A stretch of DNA of 7,112 nucleotides from Gammaproteobacteria bacterium (GTDB lineage Bacteria; Pseudomonadota; Gammaproteobacteria; UBA1113), in contig JAIELR010000081.1 of assembly GCA_019752835.1 (NCBI GenBank), positions 1-7,112 of the forward strand, given 5' to 3'. A model generated the notes under the pieces. It ran no database searches. It was not told where the DNA came from and worked only from the letters and a program-made list of their open reading frames with translations. The stretch's first letter is position 1; each line of letters opens with the position of its first letter. The position numbers were made by a program, and so were the translations under genes. Positions 1 to 6,629 of this stretch are shown piece by piece.

Positions 1-388
1 AACTGGGTTTAATGTCATCATTATCAGGAATAATCCAAATTTGTAAAAGATGGACTATTTCACTACTAGAATGATTAAATTCACTATGCTCTATGCCCGT
101 TCCTGCCGACATGCGTTGAACTTCACCGTGTCGTATGAGTGAACCAGTTCCCATACTATCTTCATGAGTCAATGCGCCACTGACAATATAGGTAATAATT
201 TCCATATTTTGATGAGGGTGTCTACCAAAACCGCTATTGGGCTGGACAGTATCCTCATTGATCACCCGTAAATGACTGAAAGCCTTATATTTGGGGTCAT
301 AATAATCCCCAAAAGAAAAGCTATGAAAGCTTGTGAGCCAATCGGTCTGAGTTTTACCCCGCTCGTTGGCTTTTCGTATTGTTATCAT
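1..388 (-). CDS. Pirin family protein (YhhW-like cupin), C-terminal half outside the window
   Basis: This is the first 129 codons of a pirin-type bicupin read on the minus strand; the gene runs off the left edge. The family is about 230 residues long, so a little over half is present. The N-terminal cupin carries all four expected metal ligands at the same positions as E. coli YhhW: His57 and His59 in a GRHPH motif, His101 and Glu103 in the GIEHSE motif. The signature stretches SFHSFSFGDYYDP (20-32), LRVINED (40-46) and MSAGTGIEHSE (93-103) are intact. The ATG is supported by a strong AAAGGAG 7 bases upstream. YhhW and human pirin show quercetin 2,3-dioxygenase activity in vitro, but the physiological substrate of bacterial members is usually unknown, so a specific enzyme name is not justified. 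The protein is cytoplasmic, with no signal peptide. It is transcribed divergently from the antiporter gene. Family assignment is very secure; function is not. Confidence 0.95.
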   Translation of the reverse strand, partial: MITIRKANERGKTQTDWLTSFHSFSFGDYYDPKYKAFSHLRVINEDTVQPNSGFGRHPHQNMEIITYIVSGALTHEDSMGTGSLIRHGEVQRMSAGTGIEHSEFNHSSSEIVHLLQIWIIPDNDDIKPS

Positions 389-395
389 ATGTAAA

Positions 396-402
396 CTCCT
401 TT
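396..402 (-). promoter_or_regulatory. Ribosome binding site of the pirin gene
   Basis: Read on the minus strand this is AAAGGAG, 7 bases before the ATG at 388-386. It fixes the start codon of the pirin gene, which also matches the YhhW N-terminus (M-I-x-x-R-K-A-N-E-R-G). Confidence 0.85.
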
Positions 403-460
403 GCATTCAAATATATAATTTAGTCTAGATGATAGAACTGTAGTGTAATTCCTCTTCTGA

Positions 461-489
461 TTATAGACTATAGTATATTGAGATATAAT
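461..489 (+). promoter_or_regulatory. Candidate sigma70-type promoter of the antiporter gene
   Basis: A perfect TATAAT lies at 484-489. The hexamer 17 bases upstream (TTATAG, 461-466) matches the -35 consensus poorly, so the promoter may be weak or activator-dependent. A small dyad, TATAG-A-CTATA at 462-472, overlaps the -35 position and could be an operator, although such AT-rich dyads are common by chance. Transcription from here would start near 496 and leave a leader of about 23 bases. No convincing promoter for the divergent pirin gene was found in the same 130-bp region. Confidence 0.4.
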
Positions 490-503
490 AAGTAAGTACC
501 CAC

Positions 504-518
504 ATGAGCACATATTAA
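504..518 (+). other. Four-codon leader ORF (MSTY-stop) abutting the antiporter start
   Basis: ATG at 504 opens a reading frame of four codons that ends in TAA at 516-518. The antiporter ATG follows at once at 519, in the same frame. The stop shows that the antiporter cannot start further upstream. There is no recognisable Shine-Dalgarno sequence for either ATG, only a weak GAG at 506-508. Whether the mini-ORF is translated or couples initiation is inference; it may be chance. Confidence 0.25.
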
Positions 519-2717
519 ATGTACGAATTAGCCCCTCTTATTAAAGACCTCGCCGTCGTTTTGGGCATTGCTAGCCTCGTGACTCTCTTATTTCAAAAAA
601 TACACCAACCTGTTGTTTTAGGCTATCTCATCGCGGGTCTCATTATTGGGCCCTATACCCCACCAGCAATATTAATTACAGATCAAGCCAGTATACAAAC
701 TTTATCCCAATTAGGGGTTATTTTTTTAATGTTTTCTCTTGGCCTGGAGTTTAGTTTTCATAAACTTAAACGTGTAGGCGTTTCTGCCGTTATAACTGGT
801 TTAATCGAAGTGATACTCGTATTTTCTATCGGTTTATTGATGGGTATTTTTATAGGATGGTCATTTGAAAACAGCCTATTTCTAGGAGCAGGATTGGCGA
901 TCTCGTCCACCACCATTATCATTAAAGCATTAGAAGAGTTAAATCTAAAACATAAGCGATTTGCTGAATTAGTTTTTGGCATACTTATTGTTGAAGATTT
1001 ATTAGCCATTTTAATTTTGGTCGGTTTATCAATGGTTGTTACCACACGATATTTTTTTTCAGTAACACTACTAATTGCAGCATTTAAATTAATATTAGTT
1101 GTAGGTGGTTGGTTTTTAATAGGTTATTTCCTCGTTCCAACATTATTAAATCGTGTAGCTCGTTATCTCAATGAAGAAACATTAACCATCGTATCAGTGG
1201 CGTTGTGTTTGTTTTTGGTTTGTTTAGCCAGTTATTTTAATTATTCGACTGCATTAGGTGCTTTTATAATGGGATCTATTTTAGCTGAAACAACTCTGGT
1301 TTCCAATATCAAAAAAGTAGTGCTACCTATTCGGAATATTTTTGCTGCCGTATTTTTTGTTTCTATAGGTATGTTAATTAACCCTAAAATCATTATGGAA
1401 CACTGGATATTAGTTTTATTGCTCACATTCGTCACCATTGTCGGTAAAATTATAACAACTGGTCTTGGTGCCTTATTAACTGGCCAAAGCCTTAATACGT
1501 CAATACGAATAAGCTTTAGCATGGCGCAAATTGGGGAGTTCTCTTTCATTATAATGGCACTGGGGGTTTCTCTTAACATAATTAATACGGCGCTTTATCC
1601 TATCATTGTTGCAGTATCGGTTATTACGACGTTCACCACGCCTTATTTTATTCAATTATCGAGTTATATTGCTGAAAAAACAGATAAAAACATTCCGAAA
1701 TCGATCAATTTGTCACTGAATAATTATTCGGCATGGATTTATCGAGCACAAACTGGTGTTAATCAAAAAAATCCTTATGGTAAAATTATAATTCGATTAA
1801 CAATAAATAGCTTAATTGTCGCTATTATTTTTACGTTGGCAAATCATTTATTGTTGCCAGAAGTAAAGTTATTAATGATCTCACCCCTCATTAGTAAAGC
1901 CACCACAAGTATTTGCGCATTATTATTATCTTCCCCTTTTATTTGGGGAATATTAACTGCAACTCAAAATATTTCATTCACAACAACGCATAAAAACACG
2001 TCTCGATGCTTATTTTTTGGTTGCTGCTTAATTGTTGCAGTCGAACTTTTTTTATTAAGTATAATTTATTTCAAACATCTACTCGTCAGTTTTTTTGTAC
2101 TTATTATAGCAACAATATTTTTTTTATTTTTATATAAATTTCTAGAAAAATATTATCAATTTTTTGAAAGACATTTAATAAAAAATTTAAGTGGCAAATC
2201 TATTCATCATAGGCGTTATAAAGAATTAGCCTTATGGGATGGTCATTTGATGGAAGTTTGCATCAGTGCTCGCTCACGCTTTGTCGGACGAACATTAGAA
2301 AAACTACAAATCAGAGAAAAATATGGTATTAACATTGTTATTATTTCTCGTTCTACTCAGATTTTGTATACGCCTACAGGAGCAGAGCTTATTTGCGCTC
2401 TCGATAAATTAATTGTATTAGGTAATGATACACAAATTGAAAAATTTCGAATTAAGGCAGAAAAAGATATACAAGAAGATCTAAGTCCGCACGATTTACT
2501 AGCTAATTTTTCCTTAAAAGCTGTTTTGATTAAAGACGCTCACCCAGCCCTCAACAAGTCGATTCGTGAACTAAATTTGCGTAAACACGCACAAGCCCTA
2601 GTCGTAGGACTTGAGCGTAAAGGCAAACGAGTGTTAAATCCGCCATCAACAACAATACTTCAAGTAGGTGATTTACTACTAATTGTAGGAAATGAGGAAA
2701 TGCTAAACAAACTATAA
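519..2717 (+). CDS. CPA2-family monovalent cation:proton antiporter with two TrkA-C domains
   Basis: Inner-membrane antiporter of the KefB/KefC-like CPA2 group, expected to exchange K+ or Na+ for H+ in ion and pH homeostasis. Residues 8-380 form the Na+/H+ exchanger domain with about a dozen membrane segments. Family motifs are QPVVLGYLIAGLIIGP (30-45), LGVIFLMFSLGLEFS (65-79), SSTTIIIKAL (129-138), the buried acidic pair E159-D160 in VEDLLAI, LGAFIMGSILAET (246-257), FFVSIGM (279-285) and MAQIGEFSFI (335-344). After a polar linker (381-420) come about four more hydrophobic segments (425-447, 460-480, 497-517, 519-540). Two cytosolic RCK_C/TrkA-C-like domains follow at about 568-648 and 658-732, the second ending in the typical QVGDLLLIVG. 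There is no TrkA-N NAD-binding domain, unlike KefB/KefC. At 732 residues it fits the long form of the family. The start is bounded by an in-frame TAA directly upstream; the ribosome binding site is weak. Ion specificity cannot be read from the sequence. Confidence 0.93.
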   Translation: MYELAPLIKDLAVVLGIASLVTLLFQKIHQPVVLGYLIAGLIIGPYTPPAILITDQASIQTLSQLGVIFLMFSLGLEFSFHKLKRVGVSAVITGLIEVILVFSIGLLMGIFIGWSFENSLFLGAGLAISSTTIIIKALEELNLKHKRFAELVFGILIVEDLLAILILVGLSMVVTTRYFFSVTLLIAAFKLILVVGGWFLIGYFLVPTLLNRVARYLNEETLTIVSVALCLFLVCLASYFNYSTALGAFIMGSILAETTLVSNIKKVVLPIRNIFAAVFFVSIGMLINPKIIMEHWILVLLLTFVTIVGKIITTGLGALLTGQSLNTSIRISFSMAQIGEFSFIIMALGVSLNIINTALYPIIVAVSVITTFTTPYFIQLSSYIAEKTDKNIPKSINLSLNNYSAWIYRAQTGVNQKNPYGKIIIRLTINSLIVAIIFTLANHLLLPEVKLLMISPLISKATTSICALLLSSPFIWGILTATQNISFTTTHKNTSRCLFFGCCLIVAVELFLLSIIYFKHLLVSFFVLIIATIFFLFLYKFLEKYYQFFERHLIKNLSGKSIHHRRYKELALWDGHLMEVCISARSRFVGRTLEKLQIREKYGINIVIISRSTQILYTPTGAELICALDKLIVLGNDTQIEKFRIKAEKDIQEDLSPHDLLANFSLKAVLIKDAHPALNKSIRELNLRKHAQALVVGLERKGKRVLNPPSTTILQVGDLLLIVGNEEMLNKL

Positions 2718-2728
2718 TGCACAGAAGT

Positions 2729-3616
2729 TTAGCGATTTTGTTTTCTTTTTATTGCTAACAAAATGATGGCTATAATAATCAATCCTATTGCCAACCATGC
2801 TGTATAGGTAGGATGCTCACCAAAAATTAACCAACCCCAAAATAAGCCAGTAACCCCCACAACACCACCTACCATGCTGTAATAGACTGGACCTGCCATT
2901 TGAATAAGACGAAAGAAAATGACATAACCCAAACTGGATAATAATATTTCCAAAATAACTAACCAGCCAGCAACAGAAAAAGGTGGCCACAAAGAATAAA
3001 ATGAGTGTGTAGCTAAGACCATGGGCATTAATAAAATGCTAGACATAATCATCATGCCTGCGGCAGAGACTAAAGCACTCGAAGGCACATTTTTTTGAGT
3101 ACCGATATAGATGGTACACAATGCAAACATAAGTGGCGCAACTAATGCTAATGTCGGCCATAAACCAAAGGGATCATTAGGAATAGCTGCATAACGTAAG
3201 ACCAACAATAAAATACCAATAAAGCCTACAGCAACAGCAAGCAACCGATACCAACGAAAAGACTCTTGTTTACAAAGTAACGCTAAAGGATAAATAAAAA
3301 TAGGCGCTGTGTTGACTATAATGGCCAACATCCCCGCTGGAATATGCCTAGCAGCAAAATACATCGTACTGTTAGGAATAGCCACACCAACTAGACCACA
3401 GATCAGATAAAAATGCCAAGGCGCAGAGCGAAGTGTCATTTCCTTCGAATAATTTTTAAGAGCGAACAATGTTAATAAAATAGCCGGCCCTAAGGATTGC
3501 CAAAATGCATAGCCGAAGGCAGGAACGCCATGCGTCACCGCAAACCGGGCGATAACATAGCCCGAACCCCAAAGAATACCGAGTGACGTTAAGAGTAAGA
3601 ATGGAATAAGTATCAT
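2729..3616 (-). CDS. EamA-family (drug/metabolite transporter superfamily) permease
   Basis: A 295-residue inner-membrane protein with ten hydrophobic segments and the internal duplication of DMT/EamA exporters: repeat one at about 5-139, repeat two at about 152-287. Family hallmarks are LGILWGSGYVIARFAV near the N-terminus (12-27), AARHIPAGMLAIIVNTAPIF (88-107) closing repeat one, and AGPVYYSMVGGVVGV...GWLIFGEHP (241-269) with Glu267 in repeat two. The C-terminus is short and basic (KRKQNR), consistent with a cytoplasmic tail. EamA proteins move amino acids, metabolites or drugs, usually outward; the substrate cannot be deduced. The start is bounded by an in-frame TAA at 3622-3620, five bases upstream of the ATG; no good Shine-Dalgarno is visible. 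The gene converges on the antiporter, with 11 bp between stop codons, and diverges from the OMP gene. Confidence 0.9.
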   Translation of the reverse strand: MILIPFLLLTSLGILWGSGYVIARFAVTHGVPAFGYAFWQSLGPAILLTLFALKNYSKEMTLRSAPWHFYLICGLVGVAIPNSTMYFAARHIPAGMLAIIVNTAPIFIYPLALLCKQESFRWYRLLAVAVGFIGILLLVLRYAAIPNDPFGLWPTLALVAPLMFALCTIYIGTQKNVPSSALVSAAGMMIMSSILLMPMVLATHSFYSLWPPFSVAGWLVILEILLSSLGYVIFFRLIQMAGPVYYSMVGGVVGVTGLFWGWLIFGEHPTYTAWLAIGLIIIAIILLAIKRKQNR

Positions 3617-3691
3617 TGTTTATTTATGCATCTCATAGGGTGATTTATACTTGCTCATGATAACCGATTAAACGGACGTATGCCCTCATTT

Positions 3692-3727
3692 ATTAACAGA
3701 ATTATGGTAGATGTCAAGTCTGTTAAT
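3692..3727. promoter_or_regulatory. Perfect 9-bp inverted repeat, candidate operator upstream of the OMP gene
   Basis: ATTAACAGA at 3692-3700 is the exact reverse complement of TCTGTTAAT at 3719-3727, with an 18-base spacer and about 27 bp between arm centres. The right arm ends three bases before the TATAAT at 3731-3736, and the -35 position lies between the arms, so a bound dimer or looped tetramer would cover the promoter. No T-run follows the repeat, which argues against a terminator. The regulator is unknown and the operator role is inferred from position. Confidence 0.4.
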
Positions 3728-3736
3728 CAATATAAT
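3708..3736 (+). promoter_or_regulatory. Candidate sigma70-type promoter for the OMP-SET gene pair
   Basis: A perfect TATAAT stands at 3731-3736. TAGATG at 3708-3713, 17 bases upstream, matches TTGACA at three positions. A start near 3743 would give a leader of about 46 bases before the OMP ATG. A short dyad AATCA/TGATT (3725-3729, 3736-3740) also surrounds the -10 box. The -10 is convincing and the -35 is poor, which suggests regulation. Confidence 0.45.
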
Positions 3737-3788
3737 GATTTAAGAAAGGCGCGCTGGTTTTAGACATATACCACAGGGATTTTCAGGA

Positions 3789-4595
3789 ATGAACAAAAGG
3801 CTCTTAATAGTAATTTCGGGATTGCTAAGCTTGTCTCAGGCGGCCTTTGCAGATATCAATGAACCCGAAAATCCTTGTTCCTCTGCAGCTTCTTTATTTT
3901 CACTCGTTGACCGCCCCAGTAAGGCTGATAGCTCGTGCACTATTCCCTATGGGGATATGATGTATGAAATGGGTTATCAATATCTTGATCTAATAGGCGG
4001 TGGTAATTTACAAAATTTCCCGCAAATAACCTTACGAGCAGGACTCCCAGAAAATACCGAAATTTTTGCGCTATTGCCAAGCTATAATGTGCAATCAATT
4101 GCACCAACCACCGGTTTTGGCGCCACTACCTTAGGTCTAAAACACGTATTTCATTATAGCCAGCAATGGATTTGGACAGCAGAAGCTCTCCTTACACCAA
4201 CCAGTGGAAGTGCCGCCTTTGGCGACGATGGTGCCAGTTATACCATTAATGGTATTGCGGCATACACAATCAATAACTCATTAAGTGCCACCTTCATGCT
4301 AGGCTTTAGTTCTCAAACACTACCGGAGCTTTCAGATGGACAACGTTTTACGAGTCTCAATCCAGACGCATTGCTTTCTTGGCAAATCAATAATAAATGG
4401 CTATTATTTGGTGAGACCTATGCTCAAACTAAAACAGGGCCTGATCAAGGCGGCGGTTTGGATGTGGATGGCGGGGTCCAATTTCTTGCGGCAAAAAGAG
4501 TAATTCTTGATGCCGAGGCAGGGCAACGAATCTCTGGTGAGATTGGTGGGTATAATAATTATTTCGGATTTGGTTTGGCAATTTTATTGGGGTAG
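3789..4595 (+). CDS. Outer-membrane beta-barrel-type protein, phenol-degradation MetA ('transporter') family-like
   Basis: A 268-residue exported protein. The N-terminus is a clear Sec signal peptide: basic MNKR, hydrophobic LLIVISGLLSL, and an AFA cleavage site after Ala21. The mature part (247 residues) begins with a short segment holding two cysteines, Cys30 and Cys50, which could form a disulfide. It then alternates short amphipathic strands with glycine, asparagine and aspartate turns, as in outer-membrane barrels. The DRPSKAD...TIPYGDMMYEMGYQY stretch (41-65) and later GATTLGLKHVF (111-121) resemble proteins annotated as 'transporter' or MetA-pathway phenol degradation (PF13557 type). 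The last residues are LLG, not the usual terminal Phe or Trp of barrel proteins. AGGGA nine bases upstream (3775-3779) serves the ATG. It is followed after 20 bp by the SET gene and probably co-transcribed with it. It looks more GC-rich than its neighbours. Outer-membrane location is confident; cargo is unknown. Confidence 0.78.
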   Translation: MNKRLLIVISGLLSLSQAAFADINEPENPCSSAASLFSLVDRPSKADSSCTIPYGDMMYEMGYQYLDLIGGGNLQNFPQITLRAGLPENTEIFALLPSYNVQSIAPTTGFGATTLGLKHVFHYSQQWIWTAEALLTPTSGSAAFGDDGASYTINGIAAYTINNSLSATFMLGFSSQTLPELSDGQRFTSLNPDALLSWQINNKWLLFGETYAQTKTGPDQGGGLDVDGGVQFLAAKRVILDAEAGQRISGEIGGYNNYFGFGLAILLG

Positions 4596-4604
4596 TTATA
4601 AAAA

Positions 4605-4610
4605 AGGGGA
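4605..4610 (+). promoter_or_regulatory. Ribosome binding site of the SET-domain gene
   Basis: AGGGGA ends five bases before the ATG at 4616. It is the strongest translation signal on the plus strand of this window. It confirms the start and lies within the 20-bp gap after the OMP stop codon, consistent with a bicistronic message. Confidence 0.75.
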
Positions 4611-4615
4611 ATATT

Positions 4616-6463
4616 ATGTTGTCAATTAAGAAAATTTATGATGCAATTCCAGAGAAATATAAAATTACGATTAACGATGTAGAGCAAGACCCTTCTGCTC
4701 CTGAGAAATATACCTTTAATTATACAGAGCAAGATCATTCTATTAAATTTATCTTATACGAACCTGTTTTGATGGAGATCGCGATAGGCGAGTTTCCTTC
4801 AGGTAACTTAGAACTATGTTTTAACTATACAGACATTACAGACCTTGAAGCAGGGAAAATATTCATTGTTAAATTCATTCAATTTTGCTCAGAAAATAAA
4901 ATAATTCAACGAACTAGTCAAACATCAAATAAAATTTCAACTTATGATAAAAAACTAGAAAATGTTGAACAAGATGCATTCAAACTAAACTTGCCCATTA
5001 ACGATGAGAATAAAGACTTAAAATCAATTATTAATTTTTTAAAAAAAGAACTAGGGGAAAACAGTCTAAAAACTGAAAACCTACTAAACATCTTAGATAA
5101 TGCTATTTTTGATGCTAAAAACATAATAATTGAGGAAGATATTACTAGCATGGGTGTTTTTTACAAAATCATGCGCGTGCAAAATTTATACGACACGAAT
5201 GATATTGCTAAGCGTATTGAAGAAGAAAAAAAAGCGGCTTTAGAAAGTGGAAATATATTTTTAACGTTAAAAATCCTCTCTGATGGTAAGAATAAGCCTG
5301 CTAGAAAATCTTCTGCTAAAATATCTTTTGGTATTGGCTTACCAAGCGAGGGAAATCCAAGCAAACAAATTTCTATTGAAAATTTAGAGAACATAATAAA
5401 AGAAATTAGAAATATTCCCTCATTCGACTATATTGGTGACAATATATTTTTTGCAGATGGAGCTGTTTTAACGTTTTATCTTAACGAACAAGCCGCCGAT
5501 AAGGAGGATCAACAAGTTAATAAAGAAGGACCTGTCAATGTAATTCCTCTTAATAGAATTAATAATATCGAAGATATTATCGAAATTCGTTATGTTAGCG
5601 ATGAAATTGGTTTCAGTGTTTTTACTAAAGTAGACGTTCCTCCCAATACCGTCCTTGGCCCTTATGCTGGAATACTTGGTTTGCCCAATACTCGACGAGG
5701 ATATGGGCTAAAGGATAACACGTTTCCTACGCTTATTAATTCTGAGCGTTATGGTAATTGGGCGCATTTGGTTAATCATTCCTTTAAAAATACGCCGCCA
5801 GATATATTTCTGGCTAATATTGAAGAAAAATGGACAAGCAATCAAGATGGTTACCACGTTCCTGAATTAGTCAGTAATATGACTATCCCTGCAGGTAGGG
5901 AACTCTTTTTTGATTATGAACAAGTTTATTGGAATTGGGTTTCAAGGGGTTTAAGCTTATGCCAATTCAAGCGAGATAATAGTATTGTTCGCGTTGCGTC
6001 AGGCGAGGCTATTTCTTTTGAAATTAGTGAGAAAAACATGCAGATTTTTAAAAAATATTGCGTCTCTTCTCCAGTATCGTCACCTGGTGAGATCAAAAAA
6101 AATATTGAAAATTCTGAAGATACAATTTCTCAAATATTTGTCCAAAAAATAAATAATAACTCTCAACAGCAGCCCGCTATTACGCAAAATAATAATTATA
6201 GTGCATCAATGGTAATCTCTAATACTCCGCAAATAGAAGCCAAGTTAGCTAAAGCAGCAGCTGCTTATGGTGCATTTAAAGTGGGATACCAGTCAGTAGA
6301 TAAAAGAAGCTCTTTCGAAACATCAGGAGTTAGGCTGCAAGCGAAAAATGATTACAAAGCGTTATTGAAGGAAAAAGCGAATATGGATCCTACATCTTAT
6401 AAGCGGGTAGAAAACCGCTTCGAGAAGTTAAAGGATCCTGAAAATGCGTTTAAAATGAAATAA
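4616..6463 (+). CDS. SET-domain protein, putative lysine methyltransferase, possible effector
   Basis: A 615-residue protein with no signal peptide or membrane segment. A SET domain lies at about 320-442: EIGFSVF (330-336) matches the first SET motif, GPYAG (348-352) the second, INSERYGNWAHLVNHS (374-389) contains the N-H-S of the AdoMet pocket, and GRELFFDYEQVYW (427-439) carries the ELxxDY motif with the expected catalytic-region tyrosine, Tyr434. The Cys that often follows NHS is Phe390, and there is no cysteine-rich pre- or post-SET zinc cluster. Residues 1-320 match no family I recognise: a mixed alpha/beta part (15-100), then a charged helical part (110-212). The tail (485-615) is polar, with an Asn/Gln-rich stretch (513-527), an alanine-rich helix (541-554) and a Lys/Glu-rich end. 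SET enzymes transfer methyl groups from AdoMet to protein lysines; bacterial ones in intracellular pathogens often act on host chromatin. Here the target, activity and secretion are inferred only. It is probably co-transcribed with the OMP gene. Confidence 0.82.
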   Translation: MLSIKKIYDAIPEKYKITINDVEQDPSAPEKYTFNYTEQDHSIKFILYEPVLMEIAIGEFPSGNLELCFNYTDITDLEAGKIFIVKFIQFCSENKIIQRTSQTSNKISTYDKKLENVEQDAFKLNLPINDENKDLKSIINFLKKELGENSLKTENLLNILDNAIFDAKNIIIEEDITSMGVFYKIMRVQNLYDTNDIAKRIEEEKKAALESGNIFLTLKILSDGKNKPARKSSAKISFGIGLPSEGNPSKQISIENLENIIKEIRNIPSFDYIGDNIFFADGAVLTFYLNEQAADKEDQQVNKEGPVNVIPLNRINNIEDIIEIRYVSDEIGFSVFTKVDVPPNTVLGPYAGILGLPNTRRGYGLKDNTFPTLINSERYGNWAHLVNHSFKNTPPDIFLANIEEKWTSNQDGYHVPELVSNMTIPAGRELFFDYEQVYWNWVSRGLSLCQFKRDNSIVRVASGEAISFEISEKNMQIFKKYCVSSPVSSPGEIKKNIENSEDTISQIFVQKINNNSQQQPAITQNNNYSASMVISNTPQIEAKLAKAAAAYGAFKVGYQSVDKRSSFETSGVRLQAKNDYKALLKEKANMDPTSYKRVENRFEKLKDPENAFKMK

Positions 6464-6629
6464 AGCTAAAGGTAATTTTTTTCTGTTGTGAGCATAGACT
6501 CTAAGAAATTTAACTCAAGAAATAAATATTTAAAGGTCTCATGGTTAACAATGTCTCTAAGACACACAAGCAACTCACAGATGTGAGTTGCTTGTGATCG
6601 ACAAAATGCATCATTCATAAACGATCGGA
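6464..6629. other. Convergent intergenic region, no gene
   Basis: Between the SET stop and the stop of the minus-strand membrane gene I see no coding sequence. It holds a T-run at 6475-6481 without a preceding hairpin, a small 5-bp hairpin TGTCT/AGACA at 6552-6564, and the large palindrome described separately. Confidence 0.6.
6565..6596. terminator. Perfect 14-bp stem-loop between convergent genes, possible bidirectional terminator
   Basis: The arms CACAAGCAACTCAC (6565-6578) and GTGAGTTGCTTGTG (6583-6596) are exact reverse complements around the four-base loop AGAT. The site, about 100 bases after the SET stop and 34 bases beyond the stop of the convergent membrane gene, suits a shared terminator. 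Neither side carries the T-run of a canonical intrinsic terminator, so it may instead be an mRNA-stabilising hairpin or one copy of a dispersed palindromic repeat. Confidence 0.45.

Noticed and set aside
758..1579. Two minus-strand open frames inside the antiporter gene
   Set aside because: They are shadows of a well-conserved coding sequence and show no family motifs or start signals.
2729..2758. Possible terminator hairpin between the antiporter and EamA genes (TTAGCGAT/ATTGCTAA)
   Set aside because: The stem is short and AT-rich, contains a G-U pair and has a 14-base loop, lies within the EamA coding end and has no T-run after it.
4575..4602. Promoter-like TTGGCA-16-TATAAA at the end of the OMP gene
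   Set aside because: Both hexamers match consensus at five of six positions, but transcription would start at about 4609, inside the ribosome binding site of the SET gene, so it would yield a nearly leaderless message. Co-transcription from upstream is more likely, though this deserves a check by 5' end mapping.
4942..5394. Minus-strand open frames inside the SET gene
   Set aside because: They arise from AT-rich coding sequence on the other strand; their Phe/Ser-rich products are typical antisense artefacts.
6475..6481. T-run just after the SET stop codon as an intrinsic terminator
   Set aside because: No hairpin-forming sequence precedes it.
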